Source: Mucilaginibacter kameinonensis
GTDB lineage: Bacteria > Bacteroidota > Bacteroidia > Sphingobacteriales > Sphingobacteriaceae
Direction of reading: 5' to 3'
DNA length: 64,000 nt
Assembly: GCF_003675385.1 (NCBI RefSeq)
Contig: NZ_RCWZ01000002.1
Span: forward strand, 372,001 to 436,000
Part shown: piece by piece, positions 34,701 to 43,464 of the stretch
Numbering within the stretch: position 1 is the first letter of the stretch
How the letters are laid out: the number at the start of each line of letters is the position of its first letter
Translations under genes and position numbers: made by a program
Notes under the pieces: generated by a model
Seen by the model: only the letters and a program-made list of their open reading frames with translations
Told to the model about the DNA's origin: nothing
Databases searched by the model: none

Positions 34701-34811
34701 AATGGATTACGCAATATAAAATGCCGTGTCACTGAACTTAATGGAGCACTGGTTGTGAAAAGCTCGCCCGGGCGGGGTACAACCATCAATTTCACCTTCG
34801 GTAACTTGTGA
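31728..34811 (+). CDS. reg_prop sensor histidine kinase (two-component-propeller type)
   Basis: 1027 aa, GTG start, Sec signal at the N-terminus. About 12 propeller repeats with the pattern G-x-L/I-W-x-G/A-T (e.g. GFLWFGTEDGLNRYDG, GNLWISTYGGGLNYFD) build the periplasmic beta-propeller to about residue 665. A Y_Y_Y domain follows (YDYILEGVDKDWVDA, about 735), one membrane helix (about 790-810), a HisKA_3 dimerisation helix with the phospho-acceptor His in IAQDLHDQIGSTLS and an HATPase domain (ETLNNAIKHS, DDGVGFNY). It pairs with the NarL-type regulator 51 bp downstream. Unlike the one-piece hybrid HTCS proteins, it has no fused receiver or AraC part. Confidence 0.93.
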   Translation: MKPFVLFIAEIFIWLLLTGFSISCPASTPFFRNIGTEYGLSHPKVNCILQDKRGFLWFGTEDGLNRYDGHFFTIYKNQPNDTTCVSGNIITDLLEDKAGNLWIATADGGITRYDYHLEASKQFKQYKFNAHRPGGIPENHINKIAEDNDGNLWLATSNSFLVRLNKKSDRFDVPVKSGGRNILSLAMAGADTLWAGREDSGLLKINTHTLGFRIDKHYNGTDGKLPRSSIASIFKDRSNRMWYGDRDKKLYTYQLHTGVEQVFLLGGAEKKIPRDVIASFAIDKQGKIWMGTQGSGITTFDPAEMQFITYRHSDQEGSLVDDHINVVFTDSNGIIWIGTDNGISIYDPVYSPFNQYNLPKPAKKDITIFDFYRNPKDDALWIATSEGIYIKRNKSANYEHRNIAYKGNALSVTKFYVDNDGTFYLGTDYSLFRYDPLLNRATLLPNTNDDTLMKRLMGSRIVSIVRDTIGNHPALVVSPYGHYLTYYDFVDKKWISGIAQEGIKRLNVKDNVVKKFYKDKNGTLWLATDKYGLGALQQGATIFSYFTNDIYDHESISSNDVYDIEGDRKGNLWISTYGGGLNYFDKNELRFSHIPGSSNLTEGICSDARGNLWMICNGHMHEYNPETRVYSCYDLPDLKSNGGVKGYMYRDCRGNLYAAGRNFYIEFNPAGIGKIENEPDVYFTDFKIFNTSYSHLLENKTIRLNHNQNYFSLEFSAPEYSSNHMHYDYILEGVDKDWVDADKRNYASYSNLAGGRYLFKVRASNWKGSVVNKFASIVIVINPPFWRTWWFYSLIVLIIGPLCYLFYRYRINEFLKRQSIRNGIAQDLHDQIGSTLSSISIYSKVARIYQQQQKKEKLSEVLQTIGETADDTISEMSDIVWSINPKNDHMSNMIQKIRSYAQPLCVAKNIAFSLACDQRLLKLTLEMETRKNFFLILKETLNNAIKHSHCKKIVVDIQLKGSKINLKICDDGVGFNYEDKLAQAASAAEGGNGLRNIKCRVTELNGALVVKSSPGRGTTINFTFGNL

Positions 34812-34862
34812 CTACAGCATGCTGCAAATTTTGAACCGATTAAATAATAAATATATAAGACG

Positions 34863-35510
34863 ATGAGTATCAGGGTAGCCATATTTGATGATAATAAGAA
34901 TATTCGGAGCAGTGTGATCATGTTATTAAACACCGACCCGGATTTTGAAGTGGTAGGTACATTTAGCGATGCAAAACATTGTGTGGATAATGTACTTACC
35001 TCAAGACCGGATGTTGTTTTGATGGATATAGAAATGCCCGGCATTAATGGCATCGAAGCCGTGAGGGTCTTAACCCGGGAGTTTCCGCATGTTCCAATTC
35101 TTATTCAAACCGTTTTTGAAGATGACGAACGTGTTTTTGACTCCATTTGCGCTGGAGCTGCGGGTTATCTCCTGAAAAATCAGCTCAATAGCTCCCTTAC
35201 AGAAGCTATTAAGGAACTGAAAACCGGTGGCTCCCCCATGAGCCCGTCCATCGCCAGGAAAGTACTTCAACTACTTCAGAGCAGCGGCGAAAGGAGTCGC
35301 CGCAGGCCCAGCGAAGAGTATAATCTTACCCCGCGGGAAAAAGAGGTGCTAAGCGCCATTGTAAACGGCCTTAGCTATAAGATGATCGCTTACGAGCTGA
35401 ATATATCTTACGAAACGGTTCGCAGCCACATCAAAAAAATCTATGAAAAATTGCACGTAGCCTCGTTGACAGAGGTGGTTGCAAAAGCCATCAATCAAAA
35501 TATTGTATAA
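34863..35510 (+). CDS. NarL/LuxR-type response regulator
   Basis: 215 aa. Receiver with acidic pair FDDNKN (D9, D10), phospho-Asp D55 in VLMDIEMPG and Lys in GYLLKN. The C-terminal LuxR helix-turn-helix is LTPREKEVLSAIVNGLSYKMIAYELNISYETVRSHIKKIYEKL. It is 51 bp after the sensor kinase and presumably phosphorylated by it. A closely related second regulator sits at 37184-37879 on the other strand. Confidence 0.94.
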   Translation: MSIRVAIFDDNKNIRSSVIMLLNTDPDFEVVGTFSDAKHCVDNVLTSRPDVVLMDIEMPGINGIEAVRVLTREFPHVPILIQTVFEDDERVFDSICAGAAGYLLKNQLNSSLTEAIKELKTGGSPMSPSIARKVLQLLQSSGERSRRRPSEEYNLTPREKEVLSAIVNGLSYKMIAYELNISYETVRSHIKKIYEKLHVASLTEVVAKAINQNIV

Positions 35511-35631
35511 ACTGATACCTGCCCGTTGATACTTTGGGTTATTATACTCACCACATTAGGGGATAGCTGTTTTGCACGCGTCGGGCCATATTTGCTGCAA
35601 GTAAAAGGTGTTGACAAATACAAAGCTTTAT

Positions 35632-36966
35632 ATGAATCAGACAACATTAAATGGATTGACAGGAAAGAAGATCCTGATAGCGACGGTAGCGGCAGATGGA
35701 CATTTCAACCCGCTCACCGGCCTGGCGAAATTTTTAGCAGATAGCGGCGCCGATGTGCGTTGGTATACCTCGGTAGTGCATGAAGCCAAATTAAAGCAAC
35801 TTGGGATTCCACATTTCCCTTTTTTGAAGGCCATTGACATTAATGCCAACAACATCCACAATTTGTTTCCGCAGAGAAAATTTTTAACCGATGCAGGGCA
35901 GAAGGCAAACTTTGATATGATCAATATCTTTATTAAGCCAGGGCCCGATCATTTTGAGGACATCAGGGATCTTCAGCAGGAGTTTCCGTTTGATGCCATC
36001 GTAACCGAAAGTATGTTCCCGGCCATTCCATACCTTTCTGCCATGCTGGATGTTCCGGTGATTTCAATCGGTATCATTCCATTGGCCGAAAGCTCGGACG
36101 ATTTAGGGCCTTACGGCCCCGGTTTCTATCCACCTTCAAACGCCGACGAACAGGAGAACATAGCCCGCCTGAATAAGGCGTTTAATGAGGAAGTTTACAA
36201 AGAACATATTGATTGTCTTTCTTTGCTTTTAAGTCGCTATGATATCCAGCATCAAAGGACAAATGTATTTGATATGCTGATAAAAACATCTGATCTATAT
36301 CTTCAGATCGGTTCTCCGTCTTTTGAATATACCCGCAGCAACATGGGGCAAAACGTCCGTTTCATAGGCTCCTTACTTCCTTATTCGGCACGGACGAGCG
36401 AAAACCGCTGGGATGACCAAAGGCTTGATGAATATCAAAAAGTAGTACTTGTTACACAGGGGACTATCGAAAATGATATCACGAAACTGCTCGAGCCTAC
36501 CTTAGAAGCTTTTAAAGGGACTGATACCCTTGTGATAGCAACAACAGGCGGAAACCAGACACAGGAGTTAAGAACTAAATACCACTATAATAACCTGATC
36601 ATTGAAGATTATATTCCTTTTGACGAGGTGATGCCCTTTGCACATGTTTACATCACTAACGGAGGCTACGGCGGAACACTTTTAGGCATTAAAAACAGGT
36701 TGCCTATGGTTGCGGCGGGTCTATTTGAGGGCAAAGCCGAAATTTGCGCACGGGTGGGGCACTTTAAATACGGTATCGACCTGAAAACAGAGAGGCCAAC
36801 CCCGGATGAGATCAGGAACGCCGTTGTAAATGTACTGGCCGATCCTGTTTACAAGAATAACATTACTGCTTTGGCAGATGAGATGGAGCAATACGACGCC
36901 AGAGAACTTTGCGCAAAATACCTGGTTGAGTTGTTGAACCAGTATAATACCATCAATGTAGCATAA
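35632..36966 (+). CDS. GT1-family glycosyltransferase (MGT/UGT-like)
   Basis: 444 aa from the ATG at 35632 (a GTG 24 bp earlier is less likely). GT-B fold: ILIATVAADGHFNPLTGLAKFL at the start; the donor-binding half has LVTQGTIENDITKLLEPTL (about 280) and the PSPG-like stretch ITNGGYGGTLLGIKNRLPMVA (about 342), where most relatives have HGG and this has NGG. Members transfer sugars to macrolides, flavonoids, lipids or other small hydrophobic acceptors. Acceptor and donor are unknown. It lies between two paralogous response regulators and may be a target of one. Confidence 0.87.
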   Translation: MNQTTLNGLTGKKILIATVAADGHFNPLTGLAKFLADSGADVRWYTSVVHEAKLKQLGIPHFPFLKAIDINANNIHNLFPQRKFLTDAGQKANFDMINIFIKPGPDHFEDIRDLQQEFPFDAIVTESMFPAIPYLSAMLDVPVISIGIIPLAESSDDLGPYGPGFYPPSNADEQENIARLNKAFNEEVYKEHIDCLSLLLSRYDIQHQRTNVFDMLIKTSDLYLQIGSPSFEYTRSNMGQNVRFIGSLLPYSARTSENRWDDQRLDEYQKVVLVTQGTIENDITKLLEPTLEAFKGTDTLVIATTGGNQTQELRTKYHYNNLIIEDYIPFDEVMPFAHVYITNGGYGGTLLGIKNRLPMVAAGLFEGKAEICARVGHFKYGIDLKTERPTPDEIRNAVVNVLADPVYKNNITALADEMEQYDARELCAKYLVELLNQYNTINVA

Positions 36967-36985
36967 CCTAAAATGTGATGAATGC

Positions 36986-37027
36986 TAAGGGCGGCACAAA
37001 TAAGCAAATTTGTGCGCCCTTTTTGTT
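36986..37027 (+). terminator. rho-independent terminator after the glycosyltransferase
   Basis: AGGGCGGCACAAA / TTTGTGCGCCCT stem with one bulged G, followed by a T run. Confidence 0.8.
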
Positions 37028-37183
37028 TTAAAAAAAGAATGCGGCTTTGACACCGCACTCTAAACCAAACAAACAAAACTCAACAAAAAAGATTTTTCTT
37101 TAACAGCGGCTTACGTGGCGTAAATAATGCCATTTGTGAGTTATTACCTTATGGGCGATGGCCAAAGGATTTCGCCTGGTTAT

Positions 37184-37879
37184 TTATACAATATTAAAGT
37201 TGATAGATTTGGCAACCAATTCTGTAAGCGATGCAACCTTTAGCTTTTCATAGATATGTTTCATATGGCTGCGAACCGTTTCATAAGAGATATTCAACTC
37301 ATAGCCGATCATTTTATAGTTTTTGCCTTTAACAATGCAAGCCAAAACTTCCTTTTCTCTTCCGGTTAGCTTATAGTTTGCCGCTTGTTCAACAGGACTG
37401 AAATGACATATATTATGCTTGACCATATTGATTACCTTGCGGGCGACGGAAGGGCTCATGGGCGAACCTCCGTTTCTTAATTCTTTAACAGCCTTAACTA
37501 AAGTTAGCTTCAGTCCGTTCTTTAAAATATACCCGGAAGCACCGGCCAGGATGGATTGATATATCAGCGCATCATCTTCAAAGTTTGTTTGTACGAGAAT
37601 TTGGATGTAGGGGAGCTCTCGTTTTAGCCGCTCTATAGTTTCAATTCCGCTAAAGCCAGACGCGGCGATATCTATGATCACCAGGTCTGTTTTGGTGCTC
37701 ATCAGATTTTTGATACTGTTTTTAGAACTGTCATACACACCCACAACGTTAAACATGATCTCCGAATTGAGGATCATTACCATGGTGTTCCTTATATTTT
37801 TGTTATCGTCAAAAATGGCTATCCTTAACGAATGATCATTGTTTACAAAGCTCATCCGTTCATTAACATTATTCATCAT
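37184..37879 (-). CDS. orphan NarL/LuxR-type response regulator
   Basis: 231 aa. Same architecture as the regulator at 34863: FDDNKN (D24, D25), phospho-Asp D70 in LVIIDIAASG, Lys in GYILKN, GGSPMSPSVARKV and the HTH LTGREKEVLACIVKGKNYKMIGYELNISYETVRSHMKHIYEKL. The residues after D70 are AASG rather than the usual xMPG, an atypical receiver loop. No kinase is adjacent on its strand. Probably arose by duplication of the neighbour; the partner kinase is unknown and cross-talk with the reg_prop kinase is possible. Confidence 0.92.
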   Translation of the reverse strand: MMNNVNERMSFVNNDHSLRIAIFDDNKNIRNTMVMILNSEIMFNVVGVYDSSKNSIKNLMSTKTDLVIIDIAASGFSGIETIERLKRELPYIQILVQTNFEDDALIYQSILAGASGYILKNGLKLTLVKAVKELRNGGSPMSPSVARKVINMVKHNICHFSPVEQAANYKLTGREKEVLACIVKGKNYKMIGYELNISYETVRSHMKHIYEKLKVASLTELVAKSINFNIV

Positions 37880-38181
37880 AGTAAATACTTGTTAAGTTTT
37901 TTCTTTCAAACAAAATGCGTAACAACGGGAAATTAATCGCTGTCTTCTTAATCTGTTCTCCGGGTTAATTTTGTTTGCATGTTCAAATTAAGCCCATTAA
38001 AGGCGCTGTTGAAATGGAAAGGTTGTTGAATTTGGCAAATTAGCCTTTGAACAGGACAATGTAGTTCGCGGTATGCTGACTATCCCAGTTGTAAGTTTTA
38101 TCATCTAAGATCATGGAAATCTCATGATGTAATGCGTGAAACCAATGGCCAACAGGATAATTTTTATATTTGGCGATCAGA
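37880..38181. other. divergent intergenic region with the ECF sigma promoter
   Basis: 302 bp. TATATTTG at 38165-38172 is a full -7 match and puts the start of transcription about 3 nt before the ECF sigma ATG, so the mRNA may be nearly leaderless. About 60 bp further up is ATCATG-GAAATCT-CATGAT (38110-38128), an interrupted palindrome similar to one near 23704. Confidence 0.45.
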
Positions 38182-38781
38182 ATGTTAGCTTACACCGTAT
38201 ATAACGATGCCGAACTTACCGATTTGCTCAGATCGGGTGATGAGCTGGCTTATACCGAAATTTACCGGCGTTACTGGCGCTTGATGTATGCTCATATTTA
38301 TAAGATGCTTCGGGACGAAGAGGATTCCAAAGATATCTTACAGGAACTTTTCGGCACGTTATGGACAAAAGCGGATAAAATTCCTGCACAAGGCAATTTA
38401 GCAGGTTATTTATATGTGTCGGCACGTAATATGGTGTTAAACCATATTCGTCAGCGTAAATTCCGGAACGATTACCTGAGCTCATTAGCGCAATTTGCGA
38501 ACGAAGCAAATAAAGACACGCTTCATTACCTGGAAGAGCGTGATCTTTTGGCGGCCATTGACCGTGAAATTGAGGCACTGCCACCAAAAATGCGCCAGGT
38601 ATTTGAGATGAGCCGCAAGCAGAATTTAACACATAAGGAAATTGCCGAAAGTTTAGGCACATCCGAAGAAACGGTAAAAAAGCAAATTCATAAATCGCTT
38701 AAAAGGCTCCGGGCTAACCTCAAAGACCCGGATACGGCGGTCAGTCTCCTGATGCTTCTTTCATTTTTTAAAAAAGTGTAA
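38182..38781 (+). CDS. ECF RNA polymerase sigma factor (FecI-like)
   Basis: 199 aa from the ATG at 38182; a TTG 12 bp upstream lies in the -7 promoter element and is unlikely. Sigma region 2 (about 15-85): YTEIYRRYWRLMYAHIYKML, EEDSKDILQELFGTLW. Region 4 (about 122-180): LPPKMRQVFEMSRKQNLTHKEIAESLGTSEETVKKQIHKSLKRLR. It directs RNA polymerase to a SusC/D locus, presumably the one downstream, when freed by the FecR anti-sigma factor encoded 80 bp downstream. Sphingobacteriaceae carry many such sets. Confidence 0.95.
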   Translation: MLAYTVYNDAELTDLLRSGDELAYTEIYRRYWRLMYAHIYKMLRDEEDSKDILQELFGTLWTKADKIPAQGNLAGYLYVSARNMVLNHIRQRKFRNDYLSSLAQFANEANKDTLHYLEERDLLAAIDREIEALPPKMRQVFEMSRKQNLTHKEIAESLGTSEETVKKQIHKSLKRLRANLKDPDTAVSLLMLLSFFKKV

Positions 38782-38861
38782 TTTTTTTTCAGCTACGATA
38801 CCCCCCAGGGCATTTTCATGTGTTTTTGCTTTAAATATCATTTTTTAAAGTATTAAAAACG

Positions 38862-40004
38862 ATGAATCACCAAGACGCTGATCAATTAATAGCAAAGTAT
38901 CTGGATAATACAGCTACTCCCGAAGAACGCGCGTTAGTTGAAAACTGGTACATCTTTGAGTCGGATAAAAGAAAGCTTTCTGATGATGATAAGTTTGATC
39001 ATTTGGCGGCCGAGCTTTGGGCCGGAACGCGGCAGCGTGCAGGATTGCAAACTCAACCTAAGGTCAGGAGCTTATGGCCAAGGATTGCAGTCGCGGCTTC
39101 AATTGTATTTATCTTATCGGTTGGTCTCGTCGTTTTACTGAAACATAACGGAACTGGACAGCCGGGTGATAATGACCAAAATCGTATTGGTGCGATAACT
39201 GAGAGGTTCCCTACATTGATCCTTACAGACGGTAAGGAAGTAACTCTGCATAAATCTAAAAACGAACAGCTGATTAGTCAAAACTCCAGCTTAGTTACCC
39301 GGTTGGTCAACGGTGTATTGAATTATCAACAAGGCGCGGAGAATCAGATTGACAACAAGCTCATAGGTTATAACTCCCTACTGGTGCCAAGCGGCGCTCA
39401 TTTTCAAGTTGTAGTACTACCCGACGGAACCAAAGTTTGGATCAACGCTGCTTCAACGCTGCAGTATCCTACGGCATTCAATGGCGATGAACGTCGGGTG
39501 GAGTTAAAAGGGGAAGCTTATTTTGAGGTGGCACATAATGCCGCAAAGCCATTTAGGGTAGCCAGCAACAACCAAACGGTAGAGGTTTTAGGAACCCATT
39601 TTAATATAAGCGCTTATGATGATGATCCTGCCGTTAAAACAACGCTGCTTGAGGGCAAGGTAAAAGTAACCGGTACGGCAAATCATGCCACTCGTTTCCT
39701 GTCGCCGGGGCAACAGGCTGTGCTGGGTAAAAATACCTTCACTGTAAGTAAAGTTGAAACCGCTGAGGCCATAGCCTGGAAAAACGATCAGTTTGAATTT
39801 CAGGATGACAATATCCAGCATATTATGCGGGTAATTGCCAGATGGTATGATATGAAGGTAACATATGAGGGGCCAATCCCCGATGATAAGTTTGGAGGGA
39901 CAATTAACCGGAATTCGGATGTGACAGAGAGTTTAAATATCCTGGAGCTTACCGGGAAAGTCCGCTTTCATATCGAAGGAAGACAAATAGTTGTATCTAA
40001 ATAA
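38862..40004 (+). CDS. FecR-family anti-sigma factor
   Basis: 380 aa. N-terminal cytoplasmic part with YLDNTATPEERALVENWY (residues about 14-30), one membrane helix (about 72-92, IAVAASIVFILSVGLVVLL), a periplasmic FecR domain (about 170-275: LPDGTKVWINAASTLQYPTAF, GEAYFEVAHNAAKPFRV, GTHFNISAY) and a C-terminal DUF4974 (FQDDNIQHIMRVIARWYDMKV). It holds the ECF sigma factor until the STN domain of the SusC transporter signals ligand uptake. Order sigma-FecR-SusC-SusD is the family standard. Confidence 0.95.
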   Translation: MNHQDADQLIAKYLDNTATPEERALVENWYIFESDKRKLSDDDKFDHLAAELWAGTRQRAGLQTQPKVRSLWPRIAVAASIVFILSVGLVVLLKHNGTGQPGDNDQNRIGAITERFPTLILTDGKEVTLHKSKNEQLISQNSSLVTRLVNGVLNYQQGAENQIDNKLIGYNSLLVPSGAHFQVVVLPDGTKVWINAASTLQYPTAFNGDERRVELKGEAYFEVAHNAAKPFRVASNNQTVEVLGTHFNISAYDDDPAVKTTLLEGKVKVTGTANHATRFLSPGQQAVLGKNTFTVSKVETAEAIAWKNDQFEFQDDNIQHIMRVIARWYDMKVTYEGPIPDDKFGGTINRNSDVTESLNILELTGKVRFHIEGRQIVVSK

Positions 40005-40041
40005 CCCTTAGCACTTGAGCCGGACAAAGGTTTTCTCAACA

Positions 40042-43000
40042 ATGAAAATACGCATCTTCCTAATCTTAAATATATTGATCATGTTTAGCGCTTATGCTGA
40101 TGCTCAGCAAATAAATCTCGCGGTTAACAAAGCACCGCTTAAAGAGGTTTTTAAGGAGCTTAAGGCCCAAAGCGGTTATAATTTTGTTTATGCCGAAAGC
40201 GACTTAAAACAAGCAAAGTTAGTCACCTTAAAAGTGACTTCAGGGAAGTTTGAAGAAGTACTGGTTCAGGTTTTCGCCGGGCAACCACTTACTTATACCA
40301 TCAGGAGCAAAACAGTTATTGTTAAAGCAAAGCCTGCCGAATTTATGGAAAAGGTCAAATCCTTTTTCAGATCGCTTACCGGGGTAGTAAAAGATGAAAG
40401 AGGAAAGCCCCTGCCCGGAGTTACGGTTTCTGTTGAGGGCTCCGCGAACCGGACCATGACAGATGAAAATGGCCGGTTTTTTTTGAAGGATGTGGATAAG
40501 GATGCTGTTATTTCGTTTGATTATATCGGTTATAAAAGCCAGCGTGTTCAGGCCAGGAATTTAGAAGGTAATGACATTGCCATTCAGCTGGACCCAAGTA
40601 TAAACGAGCTTGAAGAGGTTGTGATGGTTGGTTATGGCACATCAAAAAGGAAAGATCTTACCGGTGCCATATCCTCGGTGAATATGGACAATATCAAAAA
40701 CACCACCTTTACTACTATAGATCAGGCGCTTTCCGGACAAGCCGCCGGTGTTCAGGTTGTACAAGGCGATGGCTCACCGGGAGGTCTGGCTAAAATCAGG
40801 ATAAGGGGAGGGGCATCAATTATTGGAGGTAACGATCCGCTTTATGTCATCGACGGGGTTCAGCTTAATATAGAGAACAGGTATATCCAGGCAGCGGCTG
40901 ATTTGATTAACCCAGTTGAAAGTTTAACTTCTGATCCTTCGACGTTAACCACCGTCGGATCTTCATTTTCCCGCGGGCTGAATACGCTTGCCGGTTTAAA
41001 TATAAACGATATCGAATCTATTGATATTCTTAAAGATGCATCGGCAACCGCCATTTATGGTTCGAAGGCGGCTAACGGTGTGGTTATTATCACTACAAAA
41101 AAAGGCATAAACAACCAGCAGCCATCTGTAGATGCAAGTTATTTTCAAACCTATAGTACGCCCAGGACTATAAAGGTGCTTAACGGAAGTCAATATGAAT
41201 CGATACTTAAAGAAGGGGCAGCTAATTTAAATAAGCAGCTGGCGCCTTATTCGGATATATATGCCGATTCGATCCTGAACGTCCCCTCTTATTTTCGTAA
41301 CAGTACCAACTGGATCGATTTGGTTACCCGTACCGGTGTCAGCAGGAACGCAAATGCGAGTGTTCGGGGAGGTGGACGGGATACCAGGTATTATACTTCA
41401 TTATCATACGATGACCAAACAGGCACGGTGCTGGGGACAGATTTTAGCCGTATTACGGGAAAAATAAACATTGACAACGACCTTACTAACCGGATACGTT
41501 TGAGCGGCAGCCTCAATTATGGTTTTATCAAAAACAACATCAGTAACGGGGTGTACACCTCAGCATCGCTTGCTCCTCCTAACTTAGCGCCTTTTACCGC
41601 GGACGGCTCGCCTACACAATTTATTCCCGGAATTTTGGCCGGTACCGTAGCCCAGGGAGTTCAAAATCCGTTTAGCTTGTTGCAGGGCAGGAACCATGCC
41701 ATCACCGCCCTGCTTTTAGGTTCTGCTTCCTTAGAATATGTCATTTTAAAATCTTTAAGGTTTAGGAGTACTTTTTCAGTTAATCATACTACTTACCGTC
41801 AGGAAAATTACGTGCCGGATGCGCTCTATATCGCTACAATTGATCCTCGTTCAAAAGGTGGGATCTCCACGACAGGGCAAACCCAGGAAACTACTTTTTT
41901 TTATGAGAACACACTGACCTGGAATAAGCAGTTTGACGATGATAACCGTTTCACTCTATTAGGCGGTACGTCCTGGCAGCAATCAAAAACAAATACCTTT
42001 TCTGTGTCGGGTATGGATCGCCCAAATAGCGGAACACTTCCTGACGGAACTCCTGCAACAATATCTTCTTTGCCTGTTAAGCTCAATGATCGCAGTGCTT
42101 TATTAAGTTTTTATCTCCGCGCCAACTACGCTTTTAAGAATAAATATTTGATAACAATTACAGGCAGGGCTGATGCATCATCCAAATTCCCGGCAAATAA
42201 CCGAGTGGGTTATTTTCCTTCAGCCGGTTTGGCCTGGCGGTTAAACCAGGAGGGTTTCCTGAAAAATGTCTCCTGGCTTAATGAGTTAAAGCTTCGCATA
42301 AGCAGTGGATTGACAGGTACTCAAAACATTCGCGATAATCTTTTTTATACCTTTTATTCATCGGCTACTTATGCGGGTAGCAATGCGTTGATTGCCTCAA
42401 AACTGGGCAGCGATCTTACAAAATGGGAAACTACATTTCAGAAAGACGCGGGGATTGATTTCGCGCTCTTCAATTCCAGGGTTCGGGGCAGTATCGGCTA
42501 TTATGATAAAAGATCGGCAGACTTGCTGGTAGCATTACCTGTTCCTACCAGTACGGGGTTTTCATCGGCGTTGCAAAACTATGCCACTATTGATAACCGG
42601 GGGCTGGAAATTGAACTGCGTGGCGACATTATAAAAAACAAGAATTTTGTTTGGAGCACCGCCCTGAACATATCAGGTAACCGGTCTAAAGTACTCAAGT
42701 TGAAAGAGGCGCTATCTGATCCCTTTGCAGGACCGCTGACTTCTGACGCGCAACTCAATTCCCTTTATCTTGGTAACACAATTTTAAATGTAGGACAGCC
42801 GGTAGGGTTAATTTATGGATATAAATATTTAGGTGTCCTGAAAAAGCAAGATAAAAACAGTTCTTATCCGCCATTAGGAACACCAATTTACCAACAAATT
42901 GAAACCGGCCCTTATGCGGGACAGGCCGAACGTATGGTTATAGGGCATGCCGAACCTAAATTTTTTGGCGGGCTCAACCATTCGTTTACCTATAAAAATC

Positions 43001-43455
43001 TTACGTTAACAACCTTGTTCAGCTTCTCATACGGAGGTGACCTCATTTATCTTCCCCGGCTGAACGATATAACCCTGCTTGATCAATCAAATCATATCAC
43101 AGCTATTTTAGATCATTACAGCGCTTCGAACACCACCTCAAATAACCCGGGACTAACCCTTAAAGGAAATGCGAATTTGCCGGGTATTTCAAATTTCGCG
43201 GTATTCAGCGCTTCTTATCTCAAGCTTAAGTCGCTAACGGTCAATTATCAATTGCCTAAAAAAATCACCGGCAAATTCCATATACATGATGCTACTCTTT
43301 TTCTGTCGGGGAATAATTTATTCATTGTTTCAAAGTATCCCGGGCCCGATCCGGAGGTTAGTAATGATCCCTACAGTTTGATTGGCGGGTATACCGATGA
43401 CGCATCCTATCCCACATCGCGTCAATATAGTTTTGGTTTAAGGTTGAAGTTATAA
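40042..43455 (+). CDS. SusC/RagA-type TonB-dependent outer-membrane transporter with STN domain
   Basis: 1137 aa from the ATG at 40042 (an upstream TTG is rejected because it precedes the signal peptide). Sec signal to about residue 21; STN signalling domain (about 25-95: NLAVNKAPLKEVFKELKAQSGY); carboxypeptidase-like barrel domain (GVVKDERGKPLPGVTVSVEG, about 113); plug with EEVVMVGYGTSKRKDLTGAIS and YVIDGVQ; then the long barrel ending in ...FGLRLKL. It imports a bound ligand across the outer membrane with SusD and TonB energy, and the STN domain contacts FecR. The ligand is unknown: no glycosidase, peptidase or other degradative gene is next to it. Confidence 0.95.
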   Translation: MKIRIFLILNILIMFSAYADAQQINLAVNKAPLKEVFKELKAQSGYNFVYAESDLKQAKLVTLKVTSGKFEEVLVQVFAGQPLTYTIRSKTVIVKAKPAEFMEKVKSFFRSLTGVVKDERGKPLPGVTVSVEGSANRTMTDENGRFFLKDVDKDAVISFDYIGYKSQRVQARNLEGNDIAIQLDPSINELEEVVMVGYGTSKRKDLTGAISSVNMDNIKNTTFTTIDQALSGQAAGVQVVQGDGSPGGLAKIRIRGGASIIGGNDPLYVIDGVQLNIENRYIQAAADLINPVESLTSDPSTLTTVGSSFSRGLNTLAGLNINDIESIDILKDASATAIYGSKAANGVVIITTKKGINNQQPSVDASYFQTYSTPRTIKVLNGSQYESILKEGAANLNKQLAPYSDIYADSILNVPSYFRNSTNWIDLVTRTGVSRNANASVRGGGRDTRYYTSLSYDDQTGTVLGTDFSRITGKINIDNDLTNRIRLSGSLNYGFIKNNISNGVYTSASLAPPNLAPFTADGSPTQFIPGILAGTVAQGVQNPFSLLQGRNHAITALLLGSASLEYVILKSLRFRSTFSVNHTTYRQENYVPDALYIATIDPRSKGGISTTGQTQETTFFYENTLTWNKQFDDDNRFTLLGGTSWQQSKTNTFSVSGMDRPNSGTLPDGTPATISSLPVKLNDRSALLSFYLRANYAFKNKYLITITGRADASSKFPANNRVGYFPSAGLAWRLNQEGFLKNVSWLNELKLRISSGLTGTQNIRDNLFYTFYSSATYAGSNALIASKLGSDLTKWETTFQKDAGIDFALFNSRVRGSIGYYDKRSADLLVALPVPTSTGFSSALQNYATIDNRGLEIELRGDIIKNKNFVWSTALNISGNRSKVLKLKEALSDPFAGPLTSDAQLNSLYLGNTILNVGQPVGLIYGYKYLGVLKKQDKNSSYPPLGTPIYQQIETGPYAGQAERMVIGHAEPKFFGGLNHSFTYKNLTLTTLFSFSYGGDLIYLPRLNDITLLDQSNHITAILDHYSASNTTSNNPGLTLKGNANLPGISNFAVFSASYLKLKSLTVNYQLPKKITGKFHIHDATLFLSGNNLFIVSKYPGPDPEVSNDPYSLIGGYTDDASYPTSRQYSFGLRLKL

Positions 43456-43464
43456 ATAATAAGC

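Noticed and set aside
31728..34811. Hybrid two-component (HTCS) regulator
   Set aside because: The protein stops after the HATPase domain; receiver and DNA-binding domains are in the separate gene at 34863.
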